A DNA stretch of 64,000 nucleotides from NCBI GenBank assembly GCA_030247885.1, contig JAPDRO010000018.1, positions 62,001 to 126,000 of the forward strand, in the 5' to 3' direction. Positions within the stretch are counted from its first letter, which is position 1. Each line of letters begins with the position of its first letter. The stretch comes from Taxawa tesnikishii (nom. ined.). Its lineage: Eukaryota > Ascomycota > Dothideomycetes > Dothideales. The position numbers and the translations under genes were made by a program. Below are positions 1-11,472 of the stretch, in pieces. The notes under the pieces were generated by a model. It was not told the DNA's origin. It saw only the letters and a program-made list of their open reading frames with translations, and ran no database searches.

Positions 1-1983
1 TCCTTGACTGTTGGGAATCGTACGGGAGCAGCAATCCTCGAAGCAAACCTTCCGAGACGACAACGACAACAAAGTAACAGCAGAGCAAACGCAACGGAAG
101 CATCTCACAATACTGTTCATCAAGGAAATGGTTGATACAACTCTATCTGAGACGCAACGTCCAAGTCGTGCGGTGACAGGCAGCCCTGCGTCTTCTCCGT
201 TCATTTGTGCCCACAAGACTAGCCCTCTACTCTTGCAGATACCCTACCCTCGCGCTCTTCCTCCGACCCTGCAACAAAAACAAGCGCCACAACAGACAAC
301 CAAAGAGGAGGCGAACCCGAATTGAGATACTCTGCCAAACATGAGGGAACGTGACGAGGAGAAAGGAGCCCGGCAGCGGATCAGCAACATGTATCGTATT
401 GAATAGAGGACGCCAGTAGTAGTTCTATCGGCTGCGACATAATGGAGGACGGTCGAGCCTAGTGTAACTGCGCGGTGGAGAGAGAGCCAGGGCAAGATCG
501 AACAAGAGTGTCGTGGAAGGGCAGACAAACTAATGAGCCTCACTCCTTAGCCGGCCATCCAGAGCCAGAAACTGAGTGTGGATCGGTAGGGGTTTTCATA
601 CATGGCTTACAAGTGCTGACAGACGCTCGTAGAGAACGATGTGCCTGCCTCGATCCGGCTCGCACTCCGCTTGTTATATTGGTCAAATTGGTTACTGACG
701 AGATCTGTAGAAAATTTGACAAAGGATATGTTCGCGTCGACCTGGAGCACGGTAGAGGTAGCTTCCGACCGCTGTGCTTGCACGTGTTGTCACGAAAACG
801 GATCGTGCCTCGAATGGGGTGAATCATCCTCCTATATACTAGCAGGCGGAGCCAACGAGGGTGGTGAGGCGTCAGCGTGCTGGCAACAACCCTCCACGTT
901 CGCTTTGCGCTGTGTGGAGAAAAGCAAGCAGACGCAGTGGCCCCGTGAGCTCCTTGATGTGTGATCGCTGGTGTGATCCACTTTCACCAGCTTCTTCCGA
1001 CAATCATGCCTCACGTTGTGCGTGTCAAGCTCTTGCCAAATCAGCCTCTGCATGTTGTGTTCGACCTGGATTGCAGACCTCTTGCGGGCTGAGTTCTTTG
1101 GCGCCAAGCCAGGCGGAGAGACATTTTCTGTTGTATCTCGAGTAGCTGTTGAACAGATCGTCAGCATGTTGATACCGTCAGGTACAGGTAGGGAATGTGC
1201 GGATGGCTTAGGGAAATACAGGGTGCTACCCTCGGTAGCATTTTTGCTGCCATCACGTGGAGGTAGGTGTGAAACTGATCTTCTGCTGCTTTTCCTCATG
1301 CCGCCTGACGAGCGCTGACAGCCCCCAATCGCGGATCCAAAGTGATCGCGGCCCGTACATTCGCAAATGCACTCGTCTAGTTTGTTGTGAAAGCGGAAGA
1401 TGCGGAGTGGTGTAAGCTGCTCATCTCCAGGATTGGAGCACCAACATTGATGAGAACTTGGATTTGAGGGTCTTGCTTGTGGAGCTGGTGTGATCGAAAG
1501 AATGACTGGAGAGCAAGCGGCATGGAGGTTCTTGCTCTCACTGCAGGACCAGAGTTCAGGGGGAAGTAGAAGAGGTTGTATGCGGTCCGCGGCAGAGGAG
1601 GAGATTTCTGCCCTCTTGAGCCGGCGAGAACACGATGACAGCGTGCTGGCGGGAGTAGGGCCGAAGGCGACGGAGAGAAGAGCACAGTAGCCGGCTTCTC
1701 GCCTTGGGAGTGATTGTCTGTATCCTCCAGTGTGCTCCTCCGGCTTTGTCAACGCTACCGTAAACAGCATCCACAAGTTTGCCGCTCTCAATCTTAAGCG
1801 CAGCCGATGTATTGACGAGACAGAATTCCCATCACCTCGCATCAGAGGCAACTTCGGATTTGAGATACAGGACGAGAGTTGTTGTGCACGATGCAAGTGG
1901 TTTGGCTCTTGGACGATGGAGAAGCTAATTAAACGTGGTGTTTCTTGGGAACGAACAACGCGTTATTTCGTCGGTATGGATAG
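1..1983. other. Gene-poor left end, no supported gene
   Basis: I see no recognisable gene. A 354-codon open frame on the minus strand (832-1896) has no ATG at its head and no motif I know, and short plus-strand frames overlap it. The stretch may hold decayed coding sequence, because the next 1.7 kb clearly does. Confidence 0.4.
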
Positions 1984-2202
1984 CACCCAATACTAGCTCG
2001 ATTTCGACAGCAAAATACTAATGAAGTCATTGAGCGACTGTATACAGCACTCCGGAAGTCAAAAGCTGGCATGCTCAAGAGATACCCCTGTGAGGACATG
2101 GAGCCCGGTATTGAGGCCTTTGTCCTGGTGTTCAATCTAGAGAAGCACTTCAGTCGAGATGACTTTCGACAGAGAGCAGACCGGATTTCATCACTGGACT
2201 AG
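1984..2202 (+). pseudogene. Orphan open fragment, possibly a decayed exon
   Basis: A 72-codon frame without a start lies between a TAG at 1981-1983 and a TAG at 2200-2202. Its translation looks protein-like, with mixed charged and hydrophobic residues (for example NEVIERLYTALRKSKAGMLK and GIEAFVLVFNLEKHFSRDDF), but I recognise no family. A tactag sequence just upstream could be a splice acceptor. It lies 35 bp before the Ulp1-like relic and may have belonged to the same gene. This is inference from composition only. Confidence 0.3.
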
Positions 2203-2237
2203 TGGGCCGAACCTTGATACAACTACCCTCTCCCTGA

Positions 2238-3653
2238 GCGGGAATACACCGCCAAGGCGCAAGCCGGTCTCCCTCGTTTCGCCCAATCATTAGCGGTGAG
2301 ACACTCACTCAATTAGCCCAACTGAACTGGGTTGCGACAGGTGTTGAGTGTTCCAGACAAAGCAACTTTCTCGATTGTGGGCCAATTTGCGTGGATAACT
2401 GCATCCGGCTACTCCTCGGAGAAAGGCCGCCCGTCATCCAAAACACTGCGCTGCTCGGCTCAGAATCGAGAGCCAGGTATCTGAGCTGGGTGCAAGAATC
2501 CACCCGTCAAGGTGGCAGCCAAGATCCTGGCGAGGACCAAGATGTCGTCGAGGCGATGGAAGGCTACAGAGCGTATCTCTTCCATCCCGTGGAGGTCGAC
2601 ACGCGAATCGGCGAGGATGGTACATACGTCAGAGATGAAGGTTTTTACGGTTATGGCGGCGGAGGCTCCGATTTCAACAATACCGACAATGGTGACTCCG
2701 ACGGAGAACACTTCAACAGTGACTTCATAGAACGTGACGGAGCTGGCCTCGACCACATCAGCGGCACGCTGTTCAGGCAAGACTTGTCAGTCAAGAGGAA
2801 TGATGCAGAGGAAAGCAGAGAGCAGACCGACGAAGAGGAGAAGAAGAAGATTGAGAAGGAGGAAGAGGAGGAGAAGAGAAGTATTAGGGAGATTCGAACC
2901 AAAAAGGCGGAAGAGGCACAGCTTGAGTTGGTGACCAGAATTTCAAGGCTGGAGCGTCGCGCACAGGAGTGTCCCTGCTCCTGGGTCGTGCTCAAGATGG
3001 CAGAACATCTCAGGGCAGGGTTGGCAATGACTGAATATTCATCATTATAAAGCACTGAATAACAACTGAATTTTCAGCATATTCAGTGTATTCAGTTGTT
3101 ATTCACTTCTTTGTAATGTATAAATATCCGTGCATTGCCAACCCTGATCTCAGGGATGAAGCCTGGGTTGCGTTTAACAGTACGTTCCCAAAGGAGGATA
3201 CATCCTATCAACCAACGAGCCACATAGCCACAGTTCGCCAAGGTGCTCCCGGACGCAGCGCACGCGGCTGGCTGCCTTCGCCTACTCGACCTCCTCTGTC
3301 TTGAGCCATCTGAACATGACTTGGAGTCCAATCTTACCGACGATACAATGACTTGGCTCTTCAACTACTACCATACAGACAAGAGAGCGCACTTTGTGCA
3401 ACCCGCACTTATTGTCGACTTTTGCAGGAACACCGCAGACGAGCACACCGCCGAGACTTTGTACGACATCTCATGGGATGTGGCCGAGAGCTTGAGGGAA
3501 ACACTGGAAGAGATCGGCGGAATGGGGCCGAATCCGCGCAGGCTGGACAACCCCTTTGACGAAATGCCGTCAGATGCCACGAGTGCGGACACGTTCGTCA
3601 GAGCCGGGAGCCTTCACTGGGTCCATCTGGAGATGAGCGTTAAGGATTCTTGA
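2238..3653 (+). pseudogene. Ulp1-like (C48) cysteine protease relic, interrupted
   Basis: The frame is open from 2238 to 3050 without a convincing start. It encodes QSNFLDCGPICVDN at 2358-2399, matching the catalytic Gln...Cys motif (QxNxxDCGxxxC) of Ulp1/C48 deSUMOylating proteases. A long acidic and coiled Glu/Lys/Arg stretch follows (about 2800-2930). The frame is then broken by the MITE at 3016-3146. If the MITE and one copy of its target duplication are ignored, the frame runs on to RDEAWVAFNSTFPKEDTS. After a further frame change near 3240 (indel, or an intron using the GT at about 3169) a second piece runs to 3653. It has a C48-like entry motif (LTDDTMTWLFNYY) and an HW dipeptide (3615-3620) resembling the catalytic His. 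So the His half lies downstream of the Cys half, the reverse of a normal C48 domain; this suggests two partial copies. No intact protease can be made. Family assignment rests on motifs I see; function is not claimed. Confidence 0.5.
3016..3146. mobile_element. 131-bp MITE with 9-bp target duplication
   Basis: The ends CAGGGTTGGCAATG and CATTGCCAACCCTG are perfect 14-bp terminal inverted repeats. The arms keep pairing imperfectly to near the centre, with a perfect inner repeat TGAATAACAACTGAAT (about 3056-3071) and its complement. The element is flanked on both sides by ATCTCAGGG (3007-3015 and 3147-3155), a perfect 9-bp direct repeat that reads as a target site duplication. TSD length and the CAGGG terminus fit MULE- or hAT-type non-autonomous elements. 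It carries no coding capacity and sits inside the Ulp1-like relic. Confidence 0.85.
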
Positions 3654-6600
3654 GAGAATGAGAAACCCGTGTGGCCATTGTCGGAACGGTTGCAGCCTGT
3701 CAAAGTCGGGATAGACATCGTTGTTCGTTTGTGAGCGGTAGTCAGCCCAGAGGACAATGGGAATTTGAACAGAGGATCCGGTCGAGAGTAATGCCAAGCC
3801 ATGGATTTTCGGGCGTTTTACATTGAGACAACTGCTTGGGTCGGGGGATGTAGTCGAGACCGTACCGCTCAATTATCGATCTGGAGGATAGCATCTGGAA
3901 CTTTGATTGCTAGGACGAACGGGCGAGTCCTGTGATGTTGTTGGTAGCCGTTGGTGAGAACGGCATGCTGCCATCGTTGGTCGTTTGATAGAGATCAAGA
4001 CCAACAATTAGTATCTGCGTATAGCAAATTGTGGCTCTCGAACGGATGCTTCGTGTTCCGGTCCGCCAGTGAAATGCCATTTCGACCTACCAACCTGTTG
4101 GTCTATGTACACACAACCTGGGTGTGACTGAGTGCCTCTTCTGGGTTTCGAGGTATCAACATGACGGCTTACCAAGTGGCACGCAGCGATTGTGGGGGCA
4201 CTGAGGTCTCACAGAGAGAATAGTAGCCTCAGGGTGTGCAATCTTCAAAGGAGGGCCGACGGGTAGCCGGCCTGCGCTTCCACCGCCCTTGTGCTTCCAT
4301 GCAGATTCCTTGCATGACTAGCGTGCATCCCGATATAGGTGCTGACAATCTAGGAACGCGCGACAGAGGCTGACCGCCAGTTGCTGACGGGTTTCGGGGG
4401 CGCCAGCCTCTGTAACACTACATGCACCTGCTCAGCGCGGAAGTTGGTCACGGCGCAGTGTCGAACAGCTGAGTCCAATGAAGCGCTTCCCGGTGAATAT
4501 AAGGTGCGGGAGCTAAATACTTGTTGGAAAACCCCCATTGGTATGGATTCGCTTGCGATGAGCCCAGACCGTTGCACCACACTAGGTAACTGGCGCAACA
4601 CGGTTGTACAGATTTAGTACGGCACGAAGCGCACAAAGCGCACAAAGCGCCTCAGGGACGGAGCGGCCGTCTTCTTTGATCAAACGAACTGTGGTTTAGG
4701 AGACACAATCTCGCTTGTATGGAACGCGATTGTGCGACAAATGCTGAAATACGCGAATGAACGCGATGCTATATGCAAGTGCACGAATGCAGTGAAAGAT
4801 TGCGGTCATTTTGTCAGCCCATATTGATTATTGGAGAGATCCGTTGTTGAGCACGTGCCAGCTGATTACTCAGCTTCCGAATGCTTAAGCACACCTCCTC
4901 GTATACAGTTATCTACACACTAGCAGCCAGTATTCAACACCACGTTCAGACCCACCTACATTTGGCTCTACTCGGCTGGGCATACTCGGATCACTAGCCC
5001 ACTCAATTGCCAGGTCAAAAGAGGATCACCAAACACCTTGCTGCACACCCTCCCGGGCTTCGGCGTCTCAGGCTTTGGTGTTCGTCGAAGAACAGCAACC
5101 GGGAAGCAGTTTGTGAAGCTTCACCGCGGTGGTCAGCATTCAAGGACAACCACGGGCTGAGCGCAGCAACGGTCGACACCTTCTTCGGAATGAACAAGCC
5201 TCCATTGGGATATGTAAGCTCCGATGTCCGGCGCATTCGGCATGCCAAACGATTGGTGGATGCCATGGGAGTCATTACCCCGGATTATGGCGTTCCAATC
5301 ACTGATTGTTAATCACACGAATGAGTGCAATAATGGCCGACAATGCGGTAACGCAGCAGAGGAAAAGTAGAACTGCGTCGAAGCATGTTGTATTTTGGAT
5401 GATGATGGTGTTTTTCCATCACGGTGTCGCGAAAGCGAGAGTTGAATGTACAGGATGTGCGCGCCAGATGGAAATAACGTTAAACAGCAGGGTACGCAAT
5501 GACCTTGCGATGCAACTGTGGCTTAGCAAGCAGCGTCGGTGAAGACGCTCGTGTATCACCGATCATGTGGAGGCTTAACGAAGCATGATCTGCAGGTAAG
5601 CCCTCAGTTTGCCCTATGGGCAGGATTTTACCTCATGAGGCAGTTGATGTGAGCTTTTAGGCCGTAAGGATACTGAGGCTGACCGCGAGCAGAACCAATC
5701 GTTCCCACAGGGCGCAGGCAGCCTGAACATTGCGAAGTCAGGACGAGACAGCCAATCTGCTGTTGCAACGTTCCTATGAGCTGTCGATAGGGCTCGTCGT
5801 TCTTAGGTCTCGGAGCGGTCGCTGAAGGCAGCCTAGCTGCCAGGAGCCGCGACGCAGTCATTCGTACCCCAGCCCACGTTGCGTTCCATCGCGTCGTACG
5901 TTCGCAACTGGCAAGGCAGCCACATTAACTGTGCCTGACCGCAAGGCTGTCACGGTGCCCATGGCCCAGCGCCCAGCGCCCAGTACGATATGGATGCATT
6001 CCTACCGTCAGGCAGCCTAATGTTCATGCATGTCCTACCTTGTATGAGCTACGCGAAAGGTGGAACAGAGCGTCGTCCGACTTGGCAGCTCTTGAGCGCG
6101 AGCATGAGCGCATGAGCGTACGGCCGAGTCACACGGTCGCGTAGCTTGCGGTGGTCGGACACTGGCAACCCACGACGATGATTCATCCGCTTTGTCTGCG
6201 AGGTGAACAACAAACAGGCAGGCTGCAGGCGGAGAACGGATGGAGATAATTGCTTTGGCATCCGGGAGCCATAGGAAAGTTACATACGCACGGAATTCCG
6301 CAGCAGTGTGTCTCCGCAATAACATGCATCGTCGTTATGCAGTACGTACGACAGGTTACAGGGCGCATGGACGCGCATGATTGATTTGTCCGGCGGTGGA
6401 GTTTGCGAACGGCCGCGTACAGTAATCAGCAAGGGACACCGGAGTGCTGACGAACCGACAAGGAGCATTAGCGTCCAACCCTCGGACTTTTGCTTAGTCC
6501 TCACCGACTGAGCGTTTGGTAGCATGCGGGACTCTCGGCCTTAGCGCGAGCTGACCCAGAAAGCACACTGTTGCAACCTGAAGGCCTGAGAAGATTAATA

Positions 6601-6800
6601 CAACCGTTGGTCCCCCTTCAGTCCAGATCCTATCTCACAATCCAGATCCAACACCAGCAAGCAAACTTCAATATAGCTGTAACAAATACCAAAGGCGCCT
6701 CAAACATAAAGACCGGTGGTGCACGCAACTCTTGCATCAGTACACGAAAACCTTATCCACTTCCCGAACCTACAAGGTCCCGCTTACGCCTCATTGGCTG
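3654..6800. other. Gene-less stretch
   Basis: No gene is supported. A 101-codon frame at 5007-5312 starts with TTG and has no known motif. Short direct repeats occur at about 4625-4650 (cacaaagcg units). The end of this stretch (about 6560-6800) probably carries the promoter and 5' leader of the gene at 6893. Confidence 0.4.
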
Positions 6801-6892
6801 GTGAGTCAATGATTCTGCCATATCGCATCACAGCCAGGCACTGACTCACCCTCAGGCAGAAAAGATAATACAACAACCACTACTTCTTCACA

Positions 6893-7645
6893 ATGCCTTC
6901 CCACCTCAGGATCCAATCTTCCATCGACCCCCAATCCACACAGTCCTTCTACCCAAAGGCCTCGCCGACATCACCACCAGCAAAGAAGCAAAAGATGTCG
7001 CTCACCCAGACCTACTACATCGCCTCTACTGCGAGGACTAAGCTCGGAAAGGAAGCTGGCCGACCCGACCACGATCTCCGCCTGCTTGTGGGTCACGCCA
7101 ACCTCCTCGACTCCCTTATGATTGAGCTCGCAGATGCCGAACGGGAGCAGGAGAGGTGGTTCAACGAGACACTCCACAAGTCACGCAACGATGCACCAAG
7201 GCACGTGCAATGGATGGACACTCTTGCGGAGGAGATGGACGACGACAGCTCGGACAGCGACTCCGACTCTGACATCTACGAGGAGGACGAGGACCTCCCG
7301 GCATCAGCACCACAACGTCGCGCACCATCACCACCACCAGCACAGTACTCAGTCTCCGAAATCGAGTACGATGACGACGAGGACTCAGATTACGAGGATG
7401 ACGAGAGCCTCTCCCTCAGGAGGGTGCCATCTCACCACCCACCAGAGCTGGTGCACGAGCACTCCGACTCCGACTCCGACGATGAGTCTATGCCACCATC
7501 CCCACCACAAACAACGCTCGAATTCACCGAGAAGCAACGGCAAGCAATCGCGACAACATCCCTCTTCGACAAGACAACAACGCAGCTCTTCGAGCAAGAG
7601 CTCCTCATGTCCGAGAGGGTCACCTCAATGATCACAGCCTACTGA
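6893..7645 (+). CDS. Conserved acidic fungal protein, function unknown
   Basis: Single-exon CDS of 250 aa from ATG 6893. A well-formed 5' UTR intron (6801-6855: GTGAGT, CACTGAC, CTCAG) lies just upstream; the upstream exon cannot be coding because its frame hits a stop after splicing. A conserved-looking helical block (RTKLGKEAGRPDHDLRLLVG then HANLLDSLMIELADAEREQE, about residues 47-88) precedes Ser/Asp/Glu-rich acidic runs (about 116-200). Met35 (MSLTQTYY) could be the start in some homologues. Two short motifs, STQSFYPK (15-22) and SLTQTYY (36-42), resemble degenerate PCNA-binding PIP boxes of the p21 kind, but both lack a consensus Gln at the right place, so this is only a suggestion. I recall similar proteins in other ascomycetes, annotated as hypothetical. 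Localisation is not evident beyond a basic KKQK patch (about 31-34). Confidence 0.8.
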   Translation: MPSHLRIQSSIDPQSTQSFYPKASPTSPPAKKQKMSLTQTYYIASTARTKLGKEAGRPDHDLRLLVGHANLLDSLMIELADAEREQERWFNETLHKSRNDAPRHVQWMDTLAEEMDDDSSDSDSDSDIYEEDEDLPASAPQRRAPSPPPAQYSVSEIEYDDDEDSDYEDDESLSLRRVPSHHPPELVHEHSDSDSDDESMPPSPPQTTLEFTEKQRQAIATTSLFDKTTTQLFEQELLMSERVTSMITAY

Positions 7646-8594
7646 GCGCAGTGACCTCTTGTCGTCGATTCTTTGCAGCGTTCCAGCGGGCGAGCATTTT
7701 CAATGTTTTGTTTCAAGATATCCAAAAATCTGTTCTTTTTTTTGTTTTCTGTTTCCCTACTTCGAGGAATCACACTCTTCTCTCTGGCGTTGATGTCGCG
7801 AAGAGCGCATCGGAATGGATGGATGTATGGGATCGTCAGGCGTGCTCTCCCATTGCTGGGCATAAGGTCGAGAACTACCTAAATTGGCTACGAGTAGCTA
7901 CAACCATACTCAATCAGATCTCCAATCTCTACAAACACCATTGCTCCCATCGTTGCCTCTATCAGTTGTGACCTGTGCCTCTTCTGATTGTCTGGATCTG
8001 AATCTGAATCATGCTCCACTAAGCCGCCGATCGCTTACCGCCTTGGACTTGGCGCAGCTAGCGGGCTTCTAGAAAGGGCAAGCCCGAGATTGATCCGCGG
8101 TCGATCACGGAGACTTTTCTCGATCTCTGGGCCGCTTCGTTGCCAATCTCCTCCGCAAGAAAGGTTTCGCTCGGAGTGTCCGGTAACCGGCAACACTTGT
8201 TTCAGCGCTGTCGAATGCGAAGATGGGAATTAACGGTTTCCGCGCCCGTCCCCTCCGTTCGCAGAGATTTCCCTTTGCCTTTCTGTCATAACTTGCGTAA
8301 TCGTGAGTAGCGCGCCCAGGACCGGAGGGATCGGGAGCACGTTTGACCCTTTCCTTTTACTACGGCCGAAATACCACCTCGACAGCACTCCAGACTTGTG
8401 ACAAATCCTACATCAGGGAAGGAGGGTTGCTGCTATTGGTGTCTTCGCTCCTTGCAGGGAATCAGCGAGGTGTCTACAGTACCCAGAAACGAGCCTTGGG
8501 GGCCTACTTTTGTACATGTCCTGCTCGAAGGGATCAGGTCAGGATTACATGGGTTAGCGCACAGTACAGGGCGCAGTTGTTGCATTTGCATGCT

Positions 8595-8637
8595 GGCAGC
8601 CAGGCAGCCAGGCAGACAGGCAGACAGGCAGACAGGC
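8595..8637. repeat. GGCAG(C/A)CA octamer tandem repeat
   Basis: Five 8-bp units: two of GGCAGCCA followed by three of GGCAGACA. Confidence 0.85.
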
Positions 8638-8863
8638 CCTGGCACATCGTCCATGCTCACACAATGATCGTGGCATCAGCAGACATGAAGCCAAGGCATC
8701 AACCATCAATCAGACGTGCATTACACAGTACAAAGTCACTTCTCCCCGCTCTGCTCTATCGGCCCGCCTGATTGCCTCTCACTCCTTCCTCCTTCAACCG
8801 TGTACATGTGAGTTCGGGGCCATGCATCCTGCTTGCTCGTCACCTGCCTCAATCTTATCGCAT

Positions 8864-8907
8864 CAGCAGCAGCAGCAGCAGCAGCCGTCCGTCCGTCCGT
8901 CCGTCCC
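8864..8907. repeat. (CAG)7 followed by (CCGT)n microsatellite
   Basis: Seven CAG trinucleotides run directly into about five CCGT/CGTC tetramers. It is non-coding as far as I can tell. Confidence 0.85.
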
Positions 8908-10523
8908 GCGGCCGGTTTCCGGCCACGCGCGGATGCGCTGTAAACCCGTAAAACCCGAATCCTTCTTGTTTCCCCCGGGGACGAAAGTTTCGTGGACCCT
9001 GACTTTCTGCTTGTTCCCCGCTGTTTTCCCGACAAGAACCTTGGAGACAACGCGGCTTGCTCGGCTTGCTCGGACCCGAGACGCTAGAGTAAGAGCCCGA
9101 CTGGATGTCGACTGTTGTGGTTGATGGTCAACTTCCGGTGGTGACTGCCAGTAGTCAGCGGTTCTCGACTTCGTTCACTGACGTGAGCTTGCGTGCGCAA
9201 GAGTACGCGACGACGAGAGATGCCGAGCGGCCAAAAACAAACCGCCTCTGACATTGATGGGTATGATTGCGTTTTCGTGCAACGTCATCGTTTAGTGTAG
9301 TCGCCGGATCGCTATGGGGATACAGCCATATTGATACCGACTTAGTGGGAAACAGTTGTTCATTGATGGCGGTCGTCGGGGTATGATGTGTGTCGGCTCG
9401 TCTGAAGACTAGCCCTCGAGTTGATGTAGCAAGTGAGGCCGTACGACAAAGAACGAGAGACACGGTGAGTGTGAGGCACAAGAGAAGCGACCACGGCAAC
9501 GAACACTATCAACACAACGCCCGAGAACACTGCACTTGTTTATCCACATGGACTACGCTAGTAAGAGCGGTGAGGTGCATAGCGTGATAAGATATGTATA
9601 CGGTACAGGGCGTACATCGCTCCTACTGGTGTTAGCCTTGCCGCAGCTGCTAAACAAGTCGACCCCGGTCTTCTCTCACGGTCTGAGTAGCATTGTCCTC
9701 TCGGATGCATGTGCAGCCTCCTTCTACTGCTCGCTCTCCCATTGTTCGCTTCATACTACGAACGCTGGAGAGTGAGGAGACGATTCACAGCTCCTCCTAT
9801 GCAAATGTCGTAGTGCGAACGTCGTTACTAAGCTGGTCCTTGAAAGAAGTTTCCTCCAACGTCGACAAGGAACGTCTTTGCGATCTGGTCATGAGATAAC
9901 GGCCAAGAGACTTTCGGAATTGGAGAACGGGGCCTGAACGCGCATGGGCGAAGGAGAAAGCGAAGTCGCCAAGGTGGTATAGAAAGACATGGAGAAAAAG
10001 CTGGACAGGGAACCAGCGTCTTATCTTTGAGTTGTACAATCCGCCACTAGCAAGGACACCGACCTCACTGCCACTCACTACGAGAACACCAGATGCGGTC
10101 TTGTCTTGCGCAGCATTCCCAACTACTTCCCAGTGGTGATGCCTTGATGAGAAGAACTTTAATTGACGAGGGATACTGCCATCTCGATAGTACGTCCTTA
10201 TGCAAAACCTTGTGTCCCGTGTAGGTCCTGCACAGCGTCGTACGAAGTGCTTCGTGAAATTCGGATTTGGAAAGGCATATAGTCCAACACTGAAAATGCG
10301 GCGACCTTCCTCTTGCCCTCTGTAACGCCGGCCCATGCTTATTGTACATCCTCTTCTCTTCCCGCCTACTCGCTAGAATCCACCCCTGGAGAAGTCGTAT
10401 CGTACAAAAATCACAGATGCGTCCGGCAAGCCCAACCGCCCAAGGCTCTCAATGAGGATTTGGTTAGAGGCTGCAACGAAAGTCAGCAGATGCGCGCAGC
10501 TAGCAGTGGACTCTCTGGCCAAC

Positions 10524-10777
10524 TCACGGTGGGAGAAGAATTTCGCTCCAGCTGCTGTGCAGGAATGCAACGCCGGCCTAGAGTATCGTCAGAGAAAACA
10601 CTCTTCTTCGAGCGCAGAGCATGGCACGACACGGTTTCGACTTACGACGAAGAAAGACATGCTGATGACTACGCTCCTGTTCTCGGGCGATGTGAGCTCG
10701 TTGATGATGCTGCGCGCATAGCCCTTGTTCGATTGGTGGCCAGCTGGGCCTCCGATAGCGCGTCCTTTTGGTGGCAT
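10524..10777 (-). CDS. TOM6: Tom6, small subunit of the mitochondrial TOM complex
   Basis: Two exons, 10646-10777 and 10524-10577 (minus), with a 68-nt GTAAGT...CTCTAG intron, give 61 aa. The start MPPKGRAIGG is basic and soluble. The C-terminal half is a single tail-anchor segment, SMSFFVAGVAFLHSSWSEIL, ending LLPP. From family knowledge, yeast Tom6 carries the same FFVAGVAF core in its membrane anchor and stabilises the Tom40 core of the outer-membrane translocase. The intron falls exactly inside that core (SFFV / AGVAF), and only splicing restores it, which supports the model. Length matches the family (about 60 aa). It lies 695 bp downstream of RPB10 on the same strand. No frame problem here. 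Confidence 0.85.
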
Positions 10778-11472
10778 GGTGATGAAATCTGAGAGATGAG
10801 CGTTTGGTTAAGAGGGTGTTGTGGTAGATGATAATAATTCTTTCGCTTTGACGTCTTTGCCAGTTCCTCTGAGCTATGAAAGTCGAAGCTTGGCGGCGCT
10901 GTCATCTAATCTATGGACCACGTGACGTTCACGAGCCGACTACATCTACAATACTAACGACAACACAGTACGAGGCTCAAACAACGTGAGCAGACTAAGA
11001 AATACGAAAGAATAACGAGATCGGAGGGCCCGACGCAAGACATGACGGCTACTATGGAGGACCTGACCCAGTTGCACTCTTGACCGTTGCTCATTCGCCT
11101 TAGGGACGAGTATGAGATACTCGACTGTTTGCCGAGCCTGGCGAAAGGTTGGAGAACGCTTGTTGATAATGAAAGCGAACAGCTACCGCTGACTGGACTG
11201 AGTGGTGCTGGCGACCATAGCTCATCGTTGGCGCAGTAACGAAACCTCACAGCATGCTGGTGGGCTCCTCCAGGAGACCGTGTCTTCCACGCCCTTGTAG
11301 ATACTATACGCATGTCTCATGTCTTTCTGTAGCCTTTGTGCGCGCAAAGATGTTTCGAATCGATCGCAACGCCATTTTTGTATCAACCCAACTCCACGCT
11401 CAAAATCAAAACTCCTGCAGATGCATGTTTTTCGACAGCCTGCTTTACCAGGACGCAGCTGTAAGATCGCGT
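10778..11472. other. Intergenic: TOM6 promoter and RPB10 3' region
   Basis: No coding signal is visible beyond short random frames. The TOM6 promoter must lie here. Confidence 0.5.

Larger units (their letters stand above)
7646..10523. other. 2.9-kb stretch without a supported gene
   Basis: Apart from two simple repeats I see nothing firm. A 179-codon ATG-started minus-strand frame (9797-10336) lies downstream of TOM6 but has no motif or conserved look. A minus-strand frame with a signal-peptide-like head (9155-9499) lacks an ATG. Confidence 0.4.

Noticed and set aside
832-1896. 354-codon open frame on the minus strand
   Set aside because: It starts with TTG, contains no known motif and overlaps plus-strand frames of equal quality. 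Composition does not look like a conserved protein.
2886-2905. GATTCGAACC, complement of a tRNA T-loop
   Set aside because: It lies in the Glu-rich frame of the protease relic and no acceptor, D or anticodon arms can be drawn around it.
9797-10336. 179-aa ATG-started minus-strand frame downstream of TOM6
   Set aside because: No motif, no conserved look and poor codon regularity. It could be a small orphan but there is no support.
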